In this document: in pieces, positions 22,281-33,533 of the stretch
How the letters are laid out: every line of letters begins with the position of its first letter
Position numbering within the stretch: the first letter of the stretch is position 1
Source: Limnanthes douglasii subsp. nivea
Lineage: Eukaryota; Streptophyta; Magnoliopsida; Brassicales; Limnanthaceae
Direction: 5' to 3'
NCBI GenBank assembly: GCA_036936605.1
Contig: JAUPFV010000003.1
Coordinates: 100,697,278 to 100,761,277, forward strand
DNA: 64,000 bases
Notes under the pieces: generated by a model
The model's input: only the letters and a program-made list of their open reading frames with translations
What the model was told of the DNA's origin: nothing
Databases searched by the model: none
Translations under genes and position numbers: made by a program

Positions 22281-22718
22281 AGGATTATCCACTTAGAAAA
22301 AGAGCTTTTAGTTTTGTGTGCACAAAACCTAATAAGATATTAAGCCAAACATGTAGAACTTAAGGAACCTCTAACTTTGATTTTACCGTTTCACCTTTTA
22401 GAATCATGAGACCTAATAGGAGATTCATTAAATCAACTAATATTAATAACTCTTCTATCATCAAATGTATCACCTGAGAATAAACACGTAGTAAATCAAA
22501 GGATTATCGACTTAGTGAAAGAGATTCTAGTTTTGTGTACATGAAACCTAATAAGATATTCATCCAAACAGGTAGAACTTAAGGAACCTCCAACTTTGAT
22601 TTTACCGTTTCACCTTTCAGGATCATGAGACCTAATAGGAGATTTGTTTAACCAACTAATATTAGTAACTCTTTCGTCATCAAATGTATCGGTGGAGAAT
22701 AAACACGTAGCAAATTAA
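22281..22718 (+). repeat. 219-bp tandem duplication
   Basis: Two head-to-tail copies (22281-22499 and 22500-22718) share AGGATTATC-ACTTAG, TAAGGAACCTC-AACTTTG, TTTTACCGTTTCACCTTT and AATAAACACGTAG. Scattered differences show that the duplication is not recent. Confidence 0.8.
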
Positions 22719-25189
22719 ACATGTTGTGTATTATAAGAATATCATAAGTAAACATTGATGAAGCTATGAAGAATAACGTACGATGTAAAATAACCAGTAA
22801 TATTAAATGACTCACCGGAGTTTATGTGCTTAGCCATCAGTTTTGACTTCTTATCCCGTCTACTATAATGACTCGTTATCTTGCCGATCTTCTTGAATGA
22901 CATAGTTAAATGGCTTATCCAAAGATAGATGTTTATGTTGGTTTGAACAATTATCTTTCTTTTCAATTGAATTAACAGCTACGAGACATGTTAATGACGG
23001 CATCAACCTTAACTATTATATTTCCTTCAAAGAATGAAATAATACATGCATATGAGTCTAATATGAATTATCCCAACAACTATTATTTTAACTAGAAACT
23101 AAAAGGATACTAACGATCTGCAATTTCACCACCATACTTAAAAGTTACAAAAATACTCGACATAATGTCTACAAATAATATATATAATATTACAGACAAA
23201 ACTAAAATACGACTTAAAACATAAAGTTACAAAATTAAATATAACATAACCTAAACAAACCTTATATAAGTGTTTTCGTGAATTTTTTTTACTAACTAAA
23301 ACATAAAATAAAAAAACATAGTTTAATCACTAAATCTGACTCTTTGTATAAACTTTTAGTACGAAACCAATTCAACCAAAGTAAAAAATAAAAAAAATCA
23401 TGACATACAACTATATTATTGTATTAGAATCACGTGTAAAAAAGAAAGCATACAACTAAATTTTTTGTATATGAATCTAAAAACCTCTTAACCTAGACTT
23501 CAAACAAAAATTAGTAAAAAACAAAACCTAAAAAAATATTATTATTTGATAAACAATATATAAAAAAACAAGCAATAATTATGGTTCGTAATAAATTGAT
23601 TTGCTTTTTAAATTTTGATTATTGAAAATCTTTGAAAACAAAAATCGATCAACCAACTTTTAGTTTTTTTTAAAGATTTAAGTTTCTAAAACTTGAATAA
23701 TATTGAACACCAAATCCAAAAAGCTATTGTGGAAGGAAAATAATGGTTGGTATGTATTAGTTAATACCAATAAACTATGGTTTGGGACTGTGCCATATTT
23801 TTTTTATTAAATAATATATTAAAAAAATCAATTAAATGTATTTGTAAATTGATAAAGTAGTCTGTGTTAGAGTTTAAATTGGTTTATACAGTCGTATAAA
23901 TATTATTTATCAATATATACGTTTAGATTTATATTCATAATAATTTGTTCTAGTTTTTAACATGTTATTTGTTTATGTATTTAAGTAACAAATATTATTT
24001 ATTGGTAAAGGTTAGTTAATATAATTGTATGGATATTATATTTATCGATATATATATATATATATATATATATTTAGATTTATATTCAAGTGATAATTAT
24101 TTTTATAATTTTTAATATAATTTTCCATGTAATTAATTGATAAATATTATATTTTATATTTAAATATTTCATTATAAAGTCTGATAAGTGACAATAATAC
24201 AATATACAAATTTTTAATGTGTAATTAATAAATATTTTATTATTAACATGGTCCCTATCATGGATTTATAAGTAACTCTAAATTCATAGATAAAATAATA
24301 AAGAACAATTATAAATTTTTTTGCAAGTATCACACAAAAAACTGAAGACCTTAAGGAACCAAGAGGTGGAAGAAGGACAAGCAGAATCTCTAAGCTCTAA
24401 GCAAGGAGCATGGGATCATACTTGGATGGAAGACCATTGATATAATGTTCAAATGTTATAAACTTCAAACTAATATGTTGATTCAACTCATGTAAACCCA
24501 AACATCTGTTAACTTCCGTACATCAATAAATTGGTTATTTTTGGGAAAAAAAGAGAGAGAATATTACGTATTTTTAATACCAGATTATTGTTATTGTTGT
24601 GTGTATTTGTTTTTATTAAATATGTATGTGTTAATTTGGTTAGATATTTTCTATTTCGCTAATCAAATGTTGATTTTCTGAAATAGAAAGAATTGAAAAT
24701 GTTTAGGAAATAAAAATATTAGTGGAAAGAATAGAGAAACCACCGCTTTATTATTTAAAATTATATGTTTTGTTCCACGGAAGGATGTTGTGTCACTATT
24801 ATTTGGTTATATGGTAGTCTATTTTATCTTTTGATGCAAGTTTGAGCATTTTTCACGGATTGTTATATGATCTTCTATATCATTTATACAAGTTCCGCTA
24901 TTTGCCACATTTAGGTTCAACCAATTTAAATATTTGTCCTTTATTACTAGATTTCATAGTTTTTTTTTGAAACCGAGTGAGCAAATAGTATGATTTTCAG
25001 GTTGATAGTTCTAGCATAGCCGAAATTTTAGGTTATGTTTGAAAAATCGAACTTAGCTTTTGATTGTTTGGTTCGTAATGTCAAATTACTAAATTTTATT
25101 ATGACTGTATTGACGGACCTTGAATTTTATTTGGTTGGAGTAGATATCTTGAGTTTTTAGTCTGGCCAGATTATTGAGCTTTGAATTTC
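22719..25189. other. AT-rich spacer with an (AT)13 microsatellite
   Basis: No conserved domain was found on either strand. A pure AT run lies at 24048-24073. A 74-codon frame at 22742-22966 (minus) is not recognised. Confidence 0.55.
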
Positions 25190-25275
25190 AATTACAATTA
25201 CATTTTGGTCATTGATCGAGACAAAAATGGTGCTCGATTTGGATGAATCCCCTAAGAAATTCTAATCTATATGTC
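25190..25275 (+). pseudogene. Possible pol C-terminus of Tat-C
   Basis: The frame reads VIDRDKNGARFG, then a stop, then IP..EILIYM. This resembles the end of Tat integrase (TDQDGRALKHPWNVNHLKLY in Tat-A). It is short and eroded; support comes mainly from its position just before the conserved box. Confidence 0.4.
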
Positions 25276-25349
25276 TGGAAGGTTTGGAATAGTTTAATGA
25301 GGTTTCGGTTACAGATGTCCCTTAATTTTTTTGCTATAAACAACCTCTT

Positions 25350-27700
25350 TTTTCCACTAGATTACATCATTTTCGAGATTCTCCAATTTGATTCGCCCAT
25401 ATTCGATATTTTTATATAATTTTTTGGATGTATCTTTGAGGCCAGAGAAAGGTCGAAGTATATTTGACACTTCCTCGGAGGGTTTCTCGGCAGGATAAGG
25501 ATGATAGTTGTCATATATAGCAAGACTAGCCGAGGAAGAAACCCGAGGAGGATATGAACATAGAATTTGAGACAAATTAGCTTATGTAATTTGGTTTCCA
25601 ATTTGTATGATATAGTCTTGGATTAGTTGAATTTGAAGGTCCATGTCTTGAGATAAATCTTGGATTTCATCGTCAGAAGTTGCATTTTTGCCAATCACAT
25701 TCTATGCTCTTTGGTTATCTATTTCAAGAACTTCTTGTCTTTCTTCTACCTCCTCGACATGTGGGGTCAAATTCGCAGGAGGTACATCAACAATGTTTTT
25801 TCTAACACGGTTGTTGAAGGAGTTTTCGAAGAACTCTTCTTTTTTTTGAGGCATTAGTTTTTTTATTTTTCTTGAGGACTCAGTTGAAGCTTCTTTTTTG
25901 GTGTTGGAGGGGCGGTATCATCACTTGCTTTTCTTTTTGGTTTCTTTTGAGGTTTCTTTGGCTTCAGATCTGTTAAGTAGCTAGCTTGTGATTTTTTTTC
26001 TTTTTTTCTTTGGAGGAAAGTGGCTCTGTGATCTGTTCCGAACAAGTAGTAAGACGTGGGCGTCAGGAGCAACTAACCTTTACACGAAATCTTCTGGATT
26101 GAGAGGTTCCATTAGTTCGTCATCTGGGACGACATAATTCGGGGTGATCTTCCAAAGATGACTCAAAACAATGTACATAGGGTGAAAGGCCTTGTGAAAT
26201 TCATTACACCATGTTTTTTCCACCCACTCATATAGTTTGACAAAAGTATTTTGGCAGAAGCTTGGTGAATTTTGTATCACCTCAGTATACATGGAACAAT
26301 AATAAATAAAAGATTTGGAACACAACATAATTATAGTTAAAATAAATATAATGGGGTTGTATCACTTACTGGTACTTTTCCATTTGCGGTTCAACCTCGA
26401 AGGATTTTCTTCAGAATTCTCCCTCCCATTTTCTCAAGCTCGAGAGATATAGAAAAATCTATGCTTCCAAAGTTTGCCAGCTTCGAGGAGATCATCAATC
26501 AATTTGAAAGTGTCTCAGAGTATAAGATAATATAAGGTCGGTTAGCACAATAAAATGTTTGAAGCCATTATGTTGGATATCAAGGTAAAGCACAGGTTTG
26601 GACTTGTTTGCGTCGGACATAAGTCAAGAATCCCAAAGTATCCTACTATGATTGGGTCTGATGGATACCAAAGGCCCCAGTTTATGATCTGAGAACAGAC
26701 CACGAGTTCACTTTCTCCACAAAGGAGTAAAGTCTCTCCTACCACTGGTAGACACAGAGTGGTGTTTTCTTGGATACCCTATTGTTTTTTAAAATTCTCT
26801 GCTTCGGATTGATTATAGTACTCATATTTCACATTTTTAGTGCAATAAGATACTCGGGGAGGACGTTCTTTAGATTTACGCTTAAATTTACAGTGATGTC
26901 CTCGGATAAAGTGACTTATTATTTCTTCTTTTTCTCCCTTTTCTTTAGAGTTAGTATCTTTGGGATATTATCCTTCAAGTCTGAGAAAGGGGTGCTTATT
27001 GTATTTTGGATATTTGAATCATTTTTTATCCTCGATTCTGACTCACCAATATCCTCAGAAGCTTCATCTCAAAGTCGAGGAGGACCAGTGTTGGTAGTAG
27101 CAGCTTGTAGATTATTGGGGTAATTGTAGTATTTTGTTGGTTGTTCTCCGAAGGATTTTCTTGTGACTCTTTGTTTGTCACAACCATCTCCTTTGAGGGA
27201 GGATAATATGTAGAGTTTCATGAAGCATTGATGTTATTGGAATTTCTTATTGCTACAAATGTACTTCTTCGAGGAAGTTGGCTCTTTTTAGAAGAATTTT
27301 ATGAATGTATTTGTTTGTTTGTGGTTGATCCAATGAGGAGTCAATGTATTAGAAGAATACGGTTATGTTGATTCTTGAGGAGATTTATTTTGTGTTTGTT
27401 CACGGTTAATTCGAGGTAGATTTGAAAGGTTGGTAGAAATTTCTTGTGTAGGGTTTCGAGGAAATTTATCTTTTGTTTCTTGAGGGGATTGTCGTAAGAA
27501 GACTTTAGGGATCAGGCCGGGAGGATTTTGGTTCCTATAAGAGTTTTGATCGGGGTTAAAGGTCCCGTATACAGTCGTACGAGTCAAAAGTTTTGGAGAC
27601 TTATCAGTCACACCTGTTGCTCGATATTCAGCAGTCCTCTCAGTGATATTAAATTAGTTTTAGATGCCAAAGATGGGTTTATACTAGGTTTTATTTTCAT
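25350..27700 (-). pseudogene. Antisense accessory gene of Tat-C
   Basis: A possible start is ATG at 27700-27698. The N-terminal ITERTAEYRATGVTDKSPK is comparable to the Tat-B region around ERRIAAGLPTSP. The core at about 26900-26540 has IINWGLWYPSDPIIVGYF and LISNIMASNILL, the counterpart of LFNWELRFPLDPEIVRYF. After a phase-1 intron, exon 2 (26282 down) has VKLYEWVEKTWCNEFHKAF, then a Lys-rich part (KPKKPQKKPKRK) and an end near 25357. Stops and shifts are common. No function is known. Confidence 0.6.
26283..26369 (-). other. Intron of the Tat-C antisense gene (acceptor mutated)
   Basis: The donor GTAAGTGATA follows ENPSRLNRKWKST in phase 1, matching Tat-B. The expected acceptor aligns as ACTG instead of ACAG, so the site is lost. 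About 87 nt. Confidence 0.5.
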
Positions 27701-28230
27701 AAACTGAAGTGGAGGAAGATCTTCAAATCAATCATGAACAAAATGAATAACTATCAGAAAAATTAATAGTTTCAGATGGAGTGATACAGAGTAAACGCAG
27801 AGAAGCCAATATAGGGAAACCCTAATTTTCTTTATCAAAATTCAACTCCCTTACATCGTAAACGAAGTCTGTTTAAATAAGGGTTCAAATGAAAACCCTA
27901 ATACGAAAATACAAAAAATGCCCTAAAGTAATAAAAATTCGAAATAAAATAGTAAACCACTCCGAATGCCCAAAAACGCCATATGTCACGAGCGTAGCTG
28001 GTGACTTCAACTCGTGGCATCGTTCCCTTCGAAATAAGGTGTTGTGGTTCAAAATCGGACACCGGGAGCTCCGAAACTGTCAATTTGCTGCATTCTTCGG
28101 GTGATCACCTGTCTTCATAAATTCTAGCGCTAATCTGTCTGCATCATGGAGGTGGTGGTGGAATAAAATTTCTCAAACAAATCTATTTTTATCTCTAGAG
28201 CTGTGTCATAAGGAAAATGAGAGTTGAGAG
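27701..28230 (-). other. Upstream region of the Tat-C antisense gene, possibly holding a foreign LTR-like insert
   Basis: It is longer than the equivalent region in Tat-B. On the minus strand it contains a TATA-like CCCTTATTTAAACAG followed by a leader with AGGGTTTCCC, which looks like an LTR or 5' leader of another element. No target duplication could be found, so this remains a guess. Confidence 0.3.
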
Positions 28231-28354
28231 AATATTTATAGAATAATTAATGGAGAAGAAGTTGGGAAAATGAGTTGAAAGGTTGACAAACGTCTGTAGG
28301 TTAAAATAGGAATCGACCAACGGTTGCCTAGCCTAATGTAGGCTGACACGTGTA
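28231..28354 (-). promoter_or_regulatory. Promoter-like block of the Tat-C antisense gene
   Basis: Minus-strand TATA box TATAAATATT (28231-28240) and a G-box, read on the plus strand as GACACGTGTA (28345-28354), about 105 bases upstream of it. The arrangement parallels Tat-B1 and Tat-B2. Confidence 0.5.
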
Positions 28355-28660
28355 AGTTGTCAGAGTTACATAACATGTTGCACGCATATTAGCGGTATTC
28401 TATAAGTTTCTAGCTTACTCTAGATGAATGATTGAGAAAATCCACGCGAATGCCCGAAGTGAACGTAGAAAAATCATGCAAAGTTTTGAGGTGAATTATT
28501 GTAGTGGATATGAGAGTACTTGAAGCGATCGTTAACAAGTTTTTTAGGAGGACATAAAGAACACAAGTAAATTTCCAAGGAAGATTATAAATTTTATTCG
28601 AAGTAATCTAAAGTAGTTTTAGTCCTTCACAAGCAGTTTTTACAAGGACTAGGGGGCTAC

Positions 28661-28937
28661 AGATAAGGATATAAATAATTGAAGAGTCAAAGCAATTGGA
28701 GAAAAGGGGTATTGATTAAGCTTTGTATAGTTAAAGGATAAATTTAATATTGAATACAAATAGCAAGGGCTAAATGTACAATTTACTGTAAATAGGATAG
28801 GGAGTTAAGAAATAAAAGATGATTGGTATTTTCTATTGATTATTGATTATAAACTGTATCTCTCTCTAAATAGACAAGTTATCCTCTAATATTACTTTTA
28901 CTGTTCGATATTTACGTAGAAAATCTAATACTTAACA
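28661..28937 (+). repeat. Probable 3' LTR of Tat-C
   Basis: It starts AGATAAGG (compare TGATAAGG in Tat-A) directly after the polypurine tract and ends CTTAACA. About 277 bp. The partner LTR is not in the window, so the boundaries are inferred from the tract and the CA end. Confidence 0.45.
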
Positions 28938-28949
28938 TATGGGATGTAG

Positions 28950-29080
28950 GATGAGCCATTGATAAACTCAATCCTTTTACAATTATCTAATAGATTATGG
29001 ACCTATTATTTGAGAGTGCGGCAGTCCCTCGTCTGGTGCCCATTTTCGTTGTGATACTTGAATATTTGTTGGCATTGTCG
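28950..29080 (-). pseudogene. gag zinc-knuckle fragment of another gypsy element
   Basis: The minus strand reads QCQQIFKYHNENGHQTRDC, then LLDNCKRIEFINGSS. This matches the gag C-terminal half-knuckle of Tat-type elements (compare YGHSTDECWKLREEIQRLID in Tat-A). It lies in the sequence into which Tat-B2 later inserted. Confidence 0.6.
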
Positions 29081-29604
29081 TTTCTCTTATGGGTTCATAT
29101 TTTATATAATTTTTAAAAATGGACCAGATCTCTTGTTTTGTTGTAAATGACTATGATATTCTTAGTGAGTTCAGTATATTTAAAGCCCAAGCTCTTGTTT
29201 ATTTTTTCGTTTTATTTTTTATATAGGTTATATTGTTTTGATAGAAATATATCTTAAACGATGGTTAGATGGGGTATTTGAACGTTTGGATATGAAAAAA
29301 TCAATGGTTTCGTTATGTTAGATGTGGGGTGATCGGAAGGTTAAGAGTTAGGCCCTTTCTAGTAGACTCTTTTATATTATTTCAAATATCTTGCTTTGTA
29401 CCTCGACTTGTGTTAGAAGGTCACCGAAGATGAAGGATTTCCTCTTCTATATATCTTCCATCAAGTGGCTGGGGAGGATTCATTACTTATAAGTGACACA
29501 CAAAAATTTCATGGCAATTTTTAAACTATTTTTGGTTCATAAAAATTGTTTCATGGATTCCCGCTGTTTCTTATTTGGATCTTGTTTGTAATGCATAATG
29601 TAAT

Positions 29605-30015
29605 TGATGAGTCCGAATTCTGCCTGCTCCCCGTACAGGGACAGATTGGTCCAACCTCTCCGGATACCGGACAGCTCACTTCGAATAACTAGCCTATAGG
29701 ACTGTTCGAACTATGGCAAAAGTACTAAAATACCTAAACACTTCTTGACTAAGCTACTTTCTCTCCTACTTAGAGCTCATGGGTCTTTTAACATGACCCG
29801 GGTCCATTAAACATGACCCGAAAGCCCATAAGGGCCCAAACATCAGGGTATAAATACCCAACCACCTGCATTAAGTGTAAAAAATGAGGATTAACTGCTA
29901 CCAAGCTGCTTAATTATCTCTCTACTCTCTACTCTAAACACATAACATCCACATACTTCCTTAAAACACCAACTGAAATTACTAGCCTACCCTCAGGCGA
30001 TTATTATCCACACCA
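29605..30015 (+). repeat. 5' LTR of Tat-B2
   Basis: 411 bp, TGATGAGTCC to CCACACCA. TATA box TATAAATA (29849-29856) in the inverted repeat GGGTAT-AA-ATACCC. Transcription of the genomic RNA would start shortly after it. Confidence 0.95.
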
Positions 30016-30018
30016 AAT

Positions 30019-30037
30019 TGGCGACCACAGTGGGAGC
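30019..30037 (+). other. Primer-binding site of Tat-B2
   Basis: TGGCGACCACAGTGGGAGC begins three bases after the LTR. The TGGCGAC start fits plant tRNA-Arg, as reported for Ogre/Tat elements, and differs from the TGGCGCCGT site of Tat-A. The exact tRNA was not checked. Confidence 0.65.
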
Positions 30038-30087
30038 AGAAGGTACCTGAATCAAGCATTCAAAACCAGCTAAGAAATTATGTCCGA

Positions 30088-30855
30088 ATGAATCCGGACA
30101 ATCCAGAACTACCACCAGCTTTGCTCGAAGTGGTGGGAGAGAACGATGAATATACCATCGAAGAGCGTGACCGGCTAAAGGGTGAAATAGAAGCTCTGAG
30201 GGCATAAAAGGCCAAGATGGGCATGAAAGAAAAGTCTAAAACATCGGTTGCTCATCACACCGATAACCCCAGAGAGCATGAGTCTTCAAAAACTCATGTG
30301 AGCACCAAAAAGACTCATGCCAGTTCTAAAAAGTCTCACCGGTCCAAGCCTGTGGAGAGTTCTGACTCAAGCTCAGAATCTTCTGATAGCTCTTCGGACG
30401 ATGAAGGAGTTGAAAAATCTTTATCCTCAAGCAGCGATAAGGGTCGAACTAGAAAGAAACAAAGGCATATCAAAAAGTATTCAAGAAAAAGGGATAGACA
30501 TGGAAAAATGAAGAAGAATATTGGAAAAGGGTCATCACACAGCCGGAGGCATGTGAACAAGATGCTGATGGATCTCTTTGCCTTCCACGATGAACCAGGT
30601 ATCTTTGCAACTCCCAATGAGGATACTGTGTTCAGTCGTGGAAGGAATTGGAGGCAATCTCCATTGTCTTCTAAAATTATGTCCGGAAACCTCCCCAAGA
30701 GGTTTGACAGCACCAAAATAGAGAAGTACGATGGTAGTACTGATCCGGACAACCATCTGGAGCAATTTAAAAACATCATGATGAACTTTGACGACGATGA
30801 TAAACTACTTTGTAGGGCATTCTCCCAATCATTCACGGGCCATGGTTATAGTTGA
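30088..30855 (+). pseudogene. gag of Tat-B2, truncated by internal deletion
   Basis: ATG at 30088 opens the gag frame (MNPDNPELPP), with one in-frame TAA at 30205-30207. A long Ser/Lys-rich hydrophilic region follows, then the capsid start (FDSTKIEKYDGSTDPDNHLE, about 30700) as far as LLCRAFSQSF. The rest of the capsid domain (the W-LP-SI-SF region seen in Tat-A) is absent; the sequence jumps near 30840 to a knuckle-like remnant in another frame. Capsid assembly should be impossible. Confidence 0.82.
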
Positions 30856-31549
30856 AAGGTTTTACGTGGAATCTGAATACTTGGATCCTGATCCAACTCG
30901 AAACAGAGTGGGTGTTATAGAGGAATGTTCTAGATCAGTCTCCGAGCTCATTAAGTTTTTCGAGTCGCTTACAATTTTCGGAGGGGACACTATGACAGCT
31001 CCTACTGCTTCTTCAAGGAAGAGGCATGTTCATACTTTAGCCTCCCAGCTAGAAGGAGGCATGACGTCCTATCAGTCACCAAACTCATTCCCCTTCATTG
31101 TTTTTTATGAAGATGATTTGAGAGACATTGCTGGCCCTCATGAGGATGCTGTTGTCATAGGAGCATCTATAGGCGGCAATGACATAAGACGAATCTTGGT
31201 GGATACTGGAAGCTCAGCCAATATCCTTTTCCTAACCACTTACAAGAAAATGAAAAATCCAGCCGTAATTCAGAATTCGGACAGGTCAATCGTGGGCTTC
31301 ACAGGAAGCTCAGCAGATGTGATCGGAGAGTTCGAAGAAGAGGTGTTATTGGGCAAGGCCCCTTTCAAGAAAATGGTCAGAATACTCTTTATTGTGGTGG
31401 ATTGTCCCACTTGCTATAATGCTATTCTAGGGAGGTCTTGGCTCTCTAGGATGCATGCAGTGGCTTCAACAGTCTACCAGTGCTTGAAGTATGTTGTTCA
31501 GGGACAGGTTGGAGTCGTCCGGAGCAGCCAAAAGATTGCAAGAGAATGA
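30840..31549 (+). CDS. gag tail and aspartic protease of Tat-B2
   Basis: The open frame begins with a gag remnant (VIEECSRSVSELIKFF, about 30920, comparable to the knuckle and following helix in related elements) and RKRHVHTL. The retropepsin domain follows: ILVDTGSSANILF (about 31195-31235, with canonical D-T-G) and the end AILGRSWLSRM. The protease would cut the gag-pol polyprotein. The frame stops at 31547-31549; pol continues in another frame. Confidence 0.85.
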
Positions 31550-31668
31550 TGTGCTACTGCCCTGGCTCCTCGAACGCTGGGGCAGTCCGTATTAATGAAC
31601 AATAGCAGTTTGAGGGCCTTTCTGGGGGTGAGGGTGAAATTGATGACCCCAGAGAGACCCCTGGAGTA

Positions 31669-33042
31669 TTGATACCGATCGAAGAGGTAGAAACACACTG
31701 TTTGGAATATGGTAAAAGTGTCAAGATAGGGTCTAAGATGCCACCAATGTTGAAAAAGGAAATGTTGAAGTTTTTGAAGAACCATCAGCACGTTTTTGCT
31801 TGGTGCAATGCTGATGTTACTGGGGTTCCATCAGAAGTGATATCAAACCACCTATCCGTCCGAAGAGATGTAGCTCCAGTGGTTCAAAAAAGATGAGCTT
31901 TTTCCAAAGAAAAGGCTGATGTCATTGTGCAAGAGGTTGACAGACTCACAAAGATGGGGCACATTAAGGAATCTCAATACCCTTTGTGGACTGCCAATCC
32001 TGTCTTGGTGAAAAAGAAGAATGGCAAGTGGCGCATGTGCATTGATTTCACAGATCTCAATAGAGCTTGCCCAAAAGACTTGTATCCGGTCCCCCGGATT
32101 GATCAGTTAGTAGACTCTACCTCTGGGAACAAGCTGTTTTCCTTTATGGATGTCTTCTCCGGGTACAATCAGATTCAAGTGGATCTGAAGGATCAAGAGC
32201 ATACAACATTTGTTACTGACAGGGGACTTCATTGCTACAAGGTGATGCCATTTGGTTTGAAAAATGCTGGGGCTACTTATCAGAGGTTAGTCAATAAGGC
32301 ATTTGCTAATCAAATTGGAAGAAATATGGAAGTATACATTGACGATATGATGGTAAAGAGTGTAGATGAGCAGTTTCACTTGTCCGATCTCCAAGAAACT
32401 TTTACCAACTTGGTGAAAGTAAATTTGAAGTTAAACCCTGAAAAATGTGTGTTCGGAGTGCAGTCCGGGAAGTTTCTAGGTTATATCATAAGTGAGCATG
32501 GAATACAGCCCGATCCGGACCAGCTCAATGCTCTATTCCAAATGGAGCCTCCTCGAAACATTAAAGAAGTACAGCGATTAACGGGGAGATTAGCTGCCTT
32601 AAACAGATTTATCTCAAGGTCTTCGGACAGGTGTGCTCCTTTCTTTCAAACTTTGAAGGGTACAAAGGGATTCGATTGGACCCCACAGTGCGATGAGGCT
32701 TTCAATGAAATCAAGAAACACGTGTCCTCCCCCAAAACTTTGTTCAAACCAGCTGATGGGGAGACTCTTTTTGTATATTTGGCAGTTTCAAGTTGTGCCA
32801 TCAGTGCTGTGCTGGTAAGAGAGGTCGATGGTCATTCCCATCCAGTGTGCTACATCAGCAAAATCTTGATAGATGCTGAGAGGCGTTACTTGAAACTTGA
32901 AAAATTGGCATTAGCCCTGGTGATAGCTGCAAGGAAGATGAGGCCTTATTTCCAGGCTCATCCTATCATCGTCCGGACCTCTTTTCCCTTAAAGAATGTC
33001 CTTCAAAAAGCAGACATTTCGAGCAGAATGACTAAGTGGTAA
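31669..33042 (+). CDS. Reverse transcriptase and first RNase H of Tat-B2
   Basis: One frame from 31669, broken only by a TGA at 31894-31896 (probably from CGA) and ending at TAA 33040-33042. RT motifs: GHIKESQYPLWTANPVLVKK, KWRMCIDFTDLNRACPKD, FSFMDVFSGYNQI, MPFGLKNAGATYQRL, catalytic YIDD (32335-32346) and the thumb up to ALFQMEPP. The RNase H-like domain follows (about 32740-33030: ISKILIDAERRYLKLEKLAL). Copies RNA into DNA in the particle. Both stops fit single base changes. Confidence 0.92.
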
Positions 33043-33048
33043 GTAGAG

Positions 33049-33525
33049 TTGGGGGACTTCGACATAGACTTTGCTCCCCGAACAGCAATCAAAGCCCAAG
33101 CTGTGGCTGATTTTCTGGTTGAATTCCACTCCGACAGGGATTCGGAGCAAACTACTGACATAAAAGATAAAAAGGTATGGATCGTCCGAACAGATGGTGG
33201 ATCTAGCACTATGGGATGTTATGCAGGAGTATGTTTAACTTCCCCATATGGAGACAAGATGTACCAGGCTATTTGTTTTACTTTCAGGGCATCTAATAAC
33301 GAGTCCCAATACGAAGCAGCTATAGCTGGGTTAAAGTTAGCCTACATTTGTGGGGCTAAGAGGGTCAAGCTGTTAAGTGACTCCCAACTACTCATCCACC
33401 ATGCCCAAGGCCAATCTGAGGTTAAGAAAGAGCAACTTGTGAAATATTTACTCCTCCTCAAAAATGAAGCACTTAAGTTTAAAGATGTTATCTATGAGCA
33501 CATCCCCGGACAGAAAATGAGCTAG
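33049..33525 (+). CDS. Second RNase H domain of Tat-B2
   Basis: In the same frame as RT after one stop. The catalytic set is visible: Asp in WIVRTDGGSSTMG (about 33178), Glu in NESQYEAAIAGLKLAY, Asp in LLSDSQLLIHHAQG, and the last Asp in ELADSLA just past the end of this frame. A one-base frameshift at about 33515 separates it from integrase. This additional RNase H, next to the RT-linked one, is a hallmark of plant Tat elements. Confidence 0.88.
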   Translation: MGDFDIDFAPRTAIKAQAVADFLVEFHSDRDSEQTTDIKDKKVWIVRTDGGSSTMGCYAGVCLTSPYGDKMYQAICFTFRASNNESQYEAAIAGLKLAYICGAKRVKLLSDSQLLIHHAQGQSEVKKEQLVKYLLLLKNEALKFKDVIYEHIPGQKMS

Positions 33526-33533
33526 CAGACTCA

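Larger units (their letters stand above)
25190..28937 (+). mobile_element. Tat-C: 3' half of a third Tat family
   Basis: It is recognised from the same order as Tat-A and Tat-B: an eroded pol C-terminus, the TTTAATGAGGT box (25293-25303), an antisense gene on the minus strand, a promoter block with G-box and TATA, a polypurine tract (AGGGGGCTAC, 28651-28660) and a short LTR. gag and most of pol are missing. The sequence is clearly diverged from the other two families. Confidence 0.65.

Noticed and set aside
24340..24430. Possible polyprotein end (a KEPRGGRRTSR-like reading)
   Set aside because: Too short, no adjoining domain, and no element boundary nearby.
27705..28146. Solo LTR with defined ends
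   Set aside because: TG...CA ends can be drawn, but the flanks (AAAC and TGGAG) show no target duplication and no second copy is present.
30336..30836. 166-codon minus-strand frame over Tat-B2 gag
   Set aside because: Its Ser/Leu-rich text mirrors the Ser/Lys-rich gag on the plus strand; no domain, no homologous frame in Tat-A.
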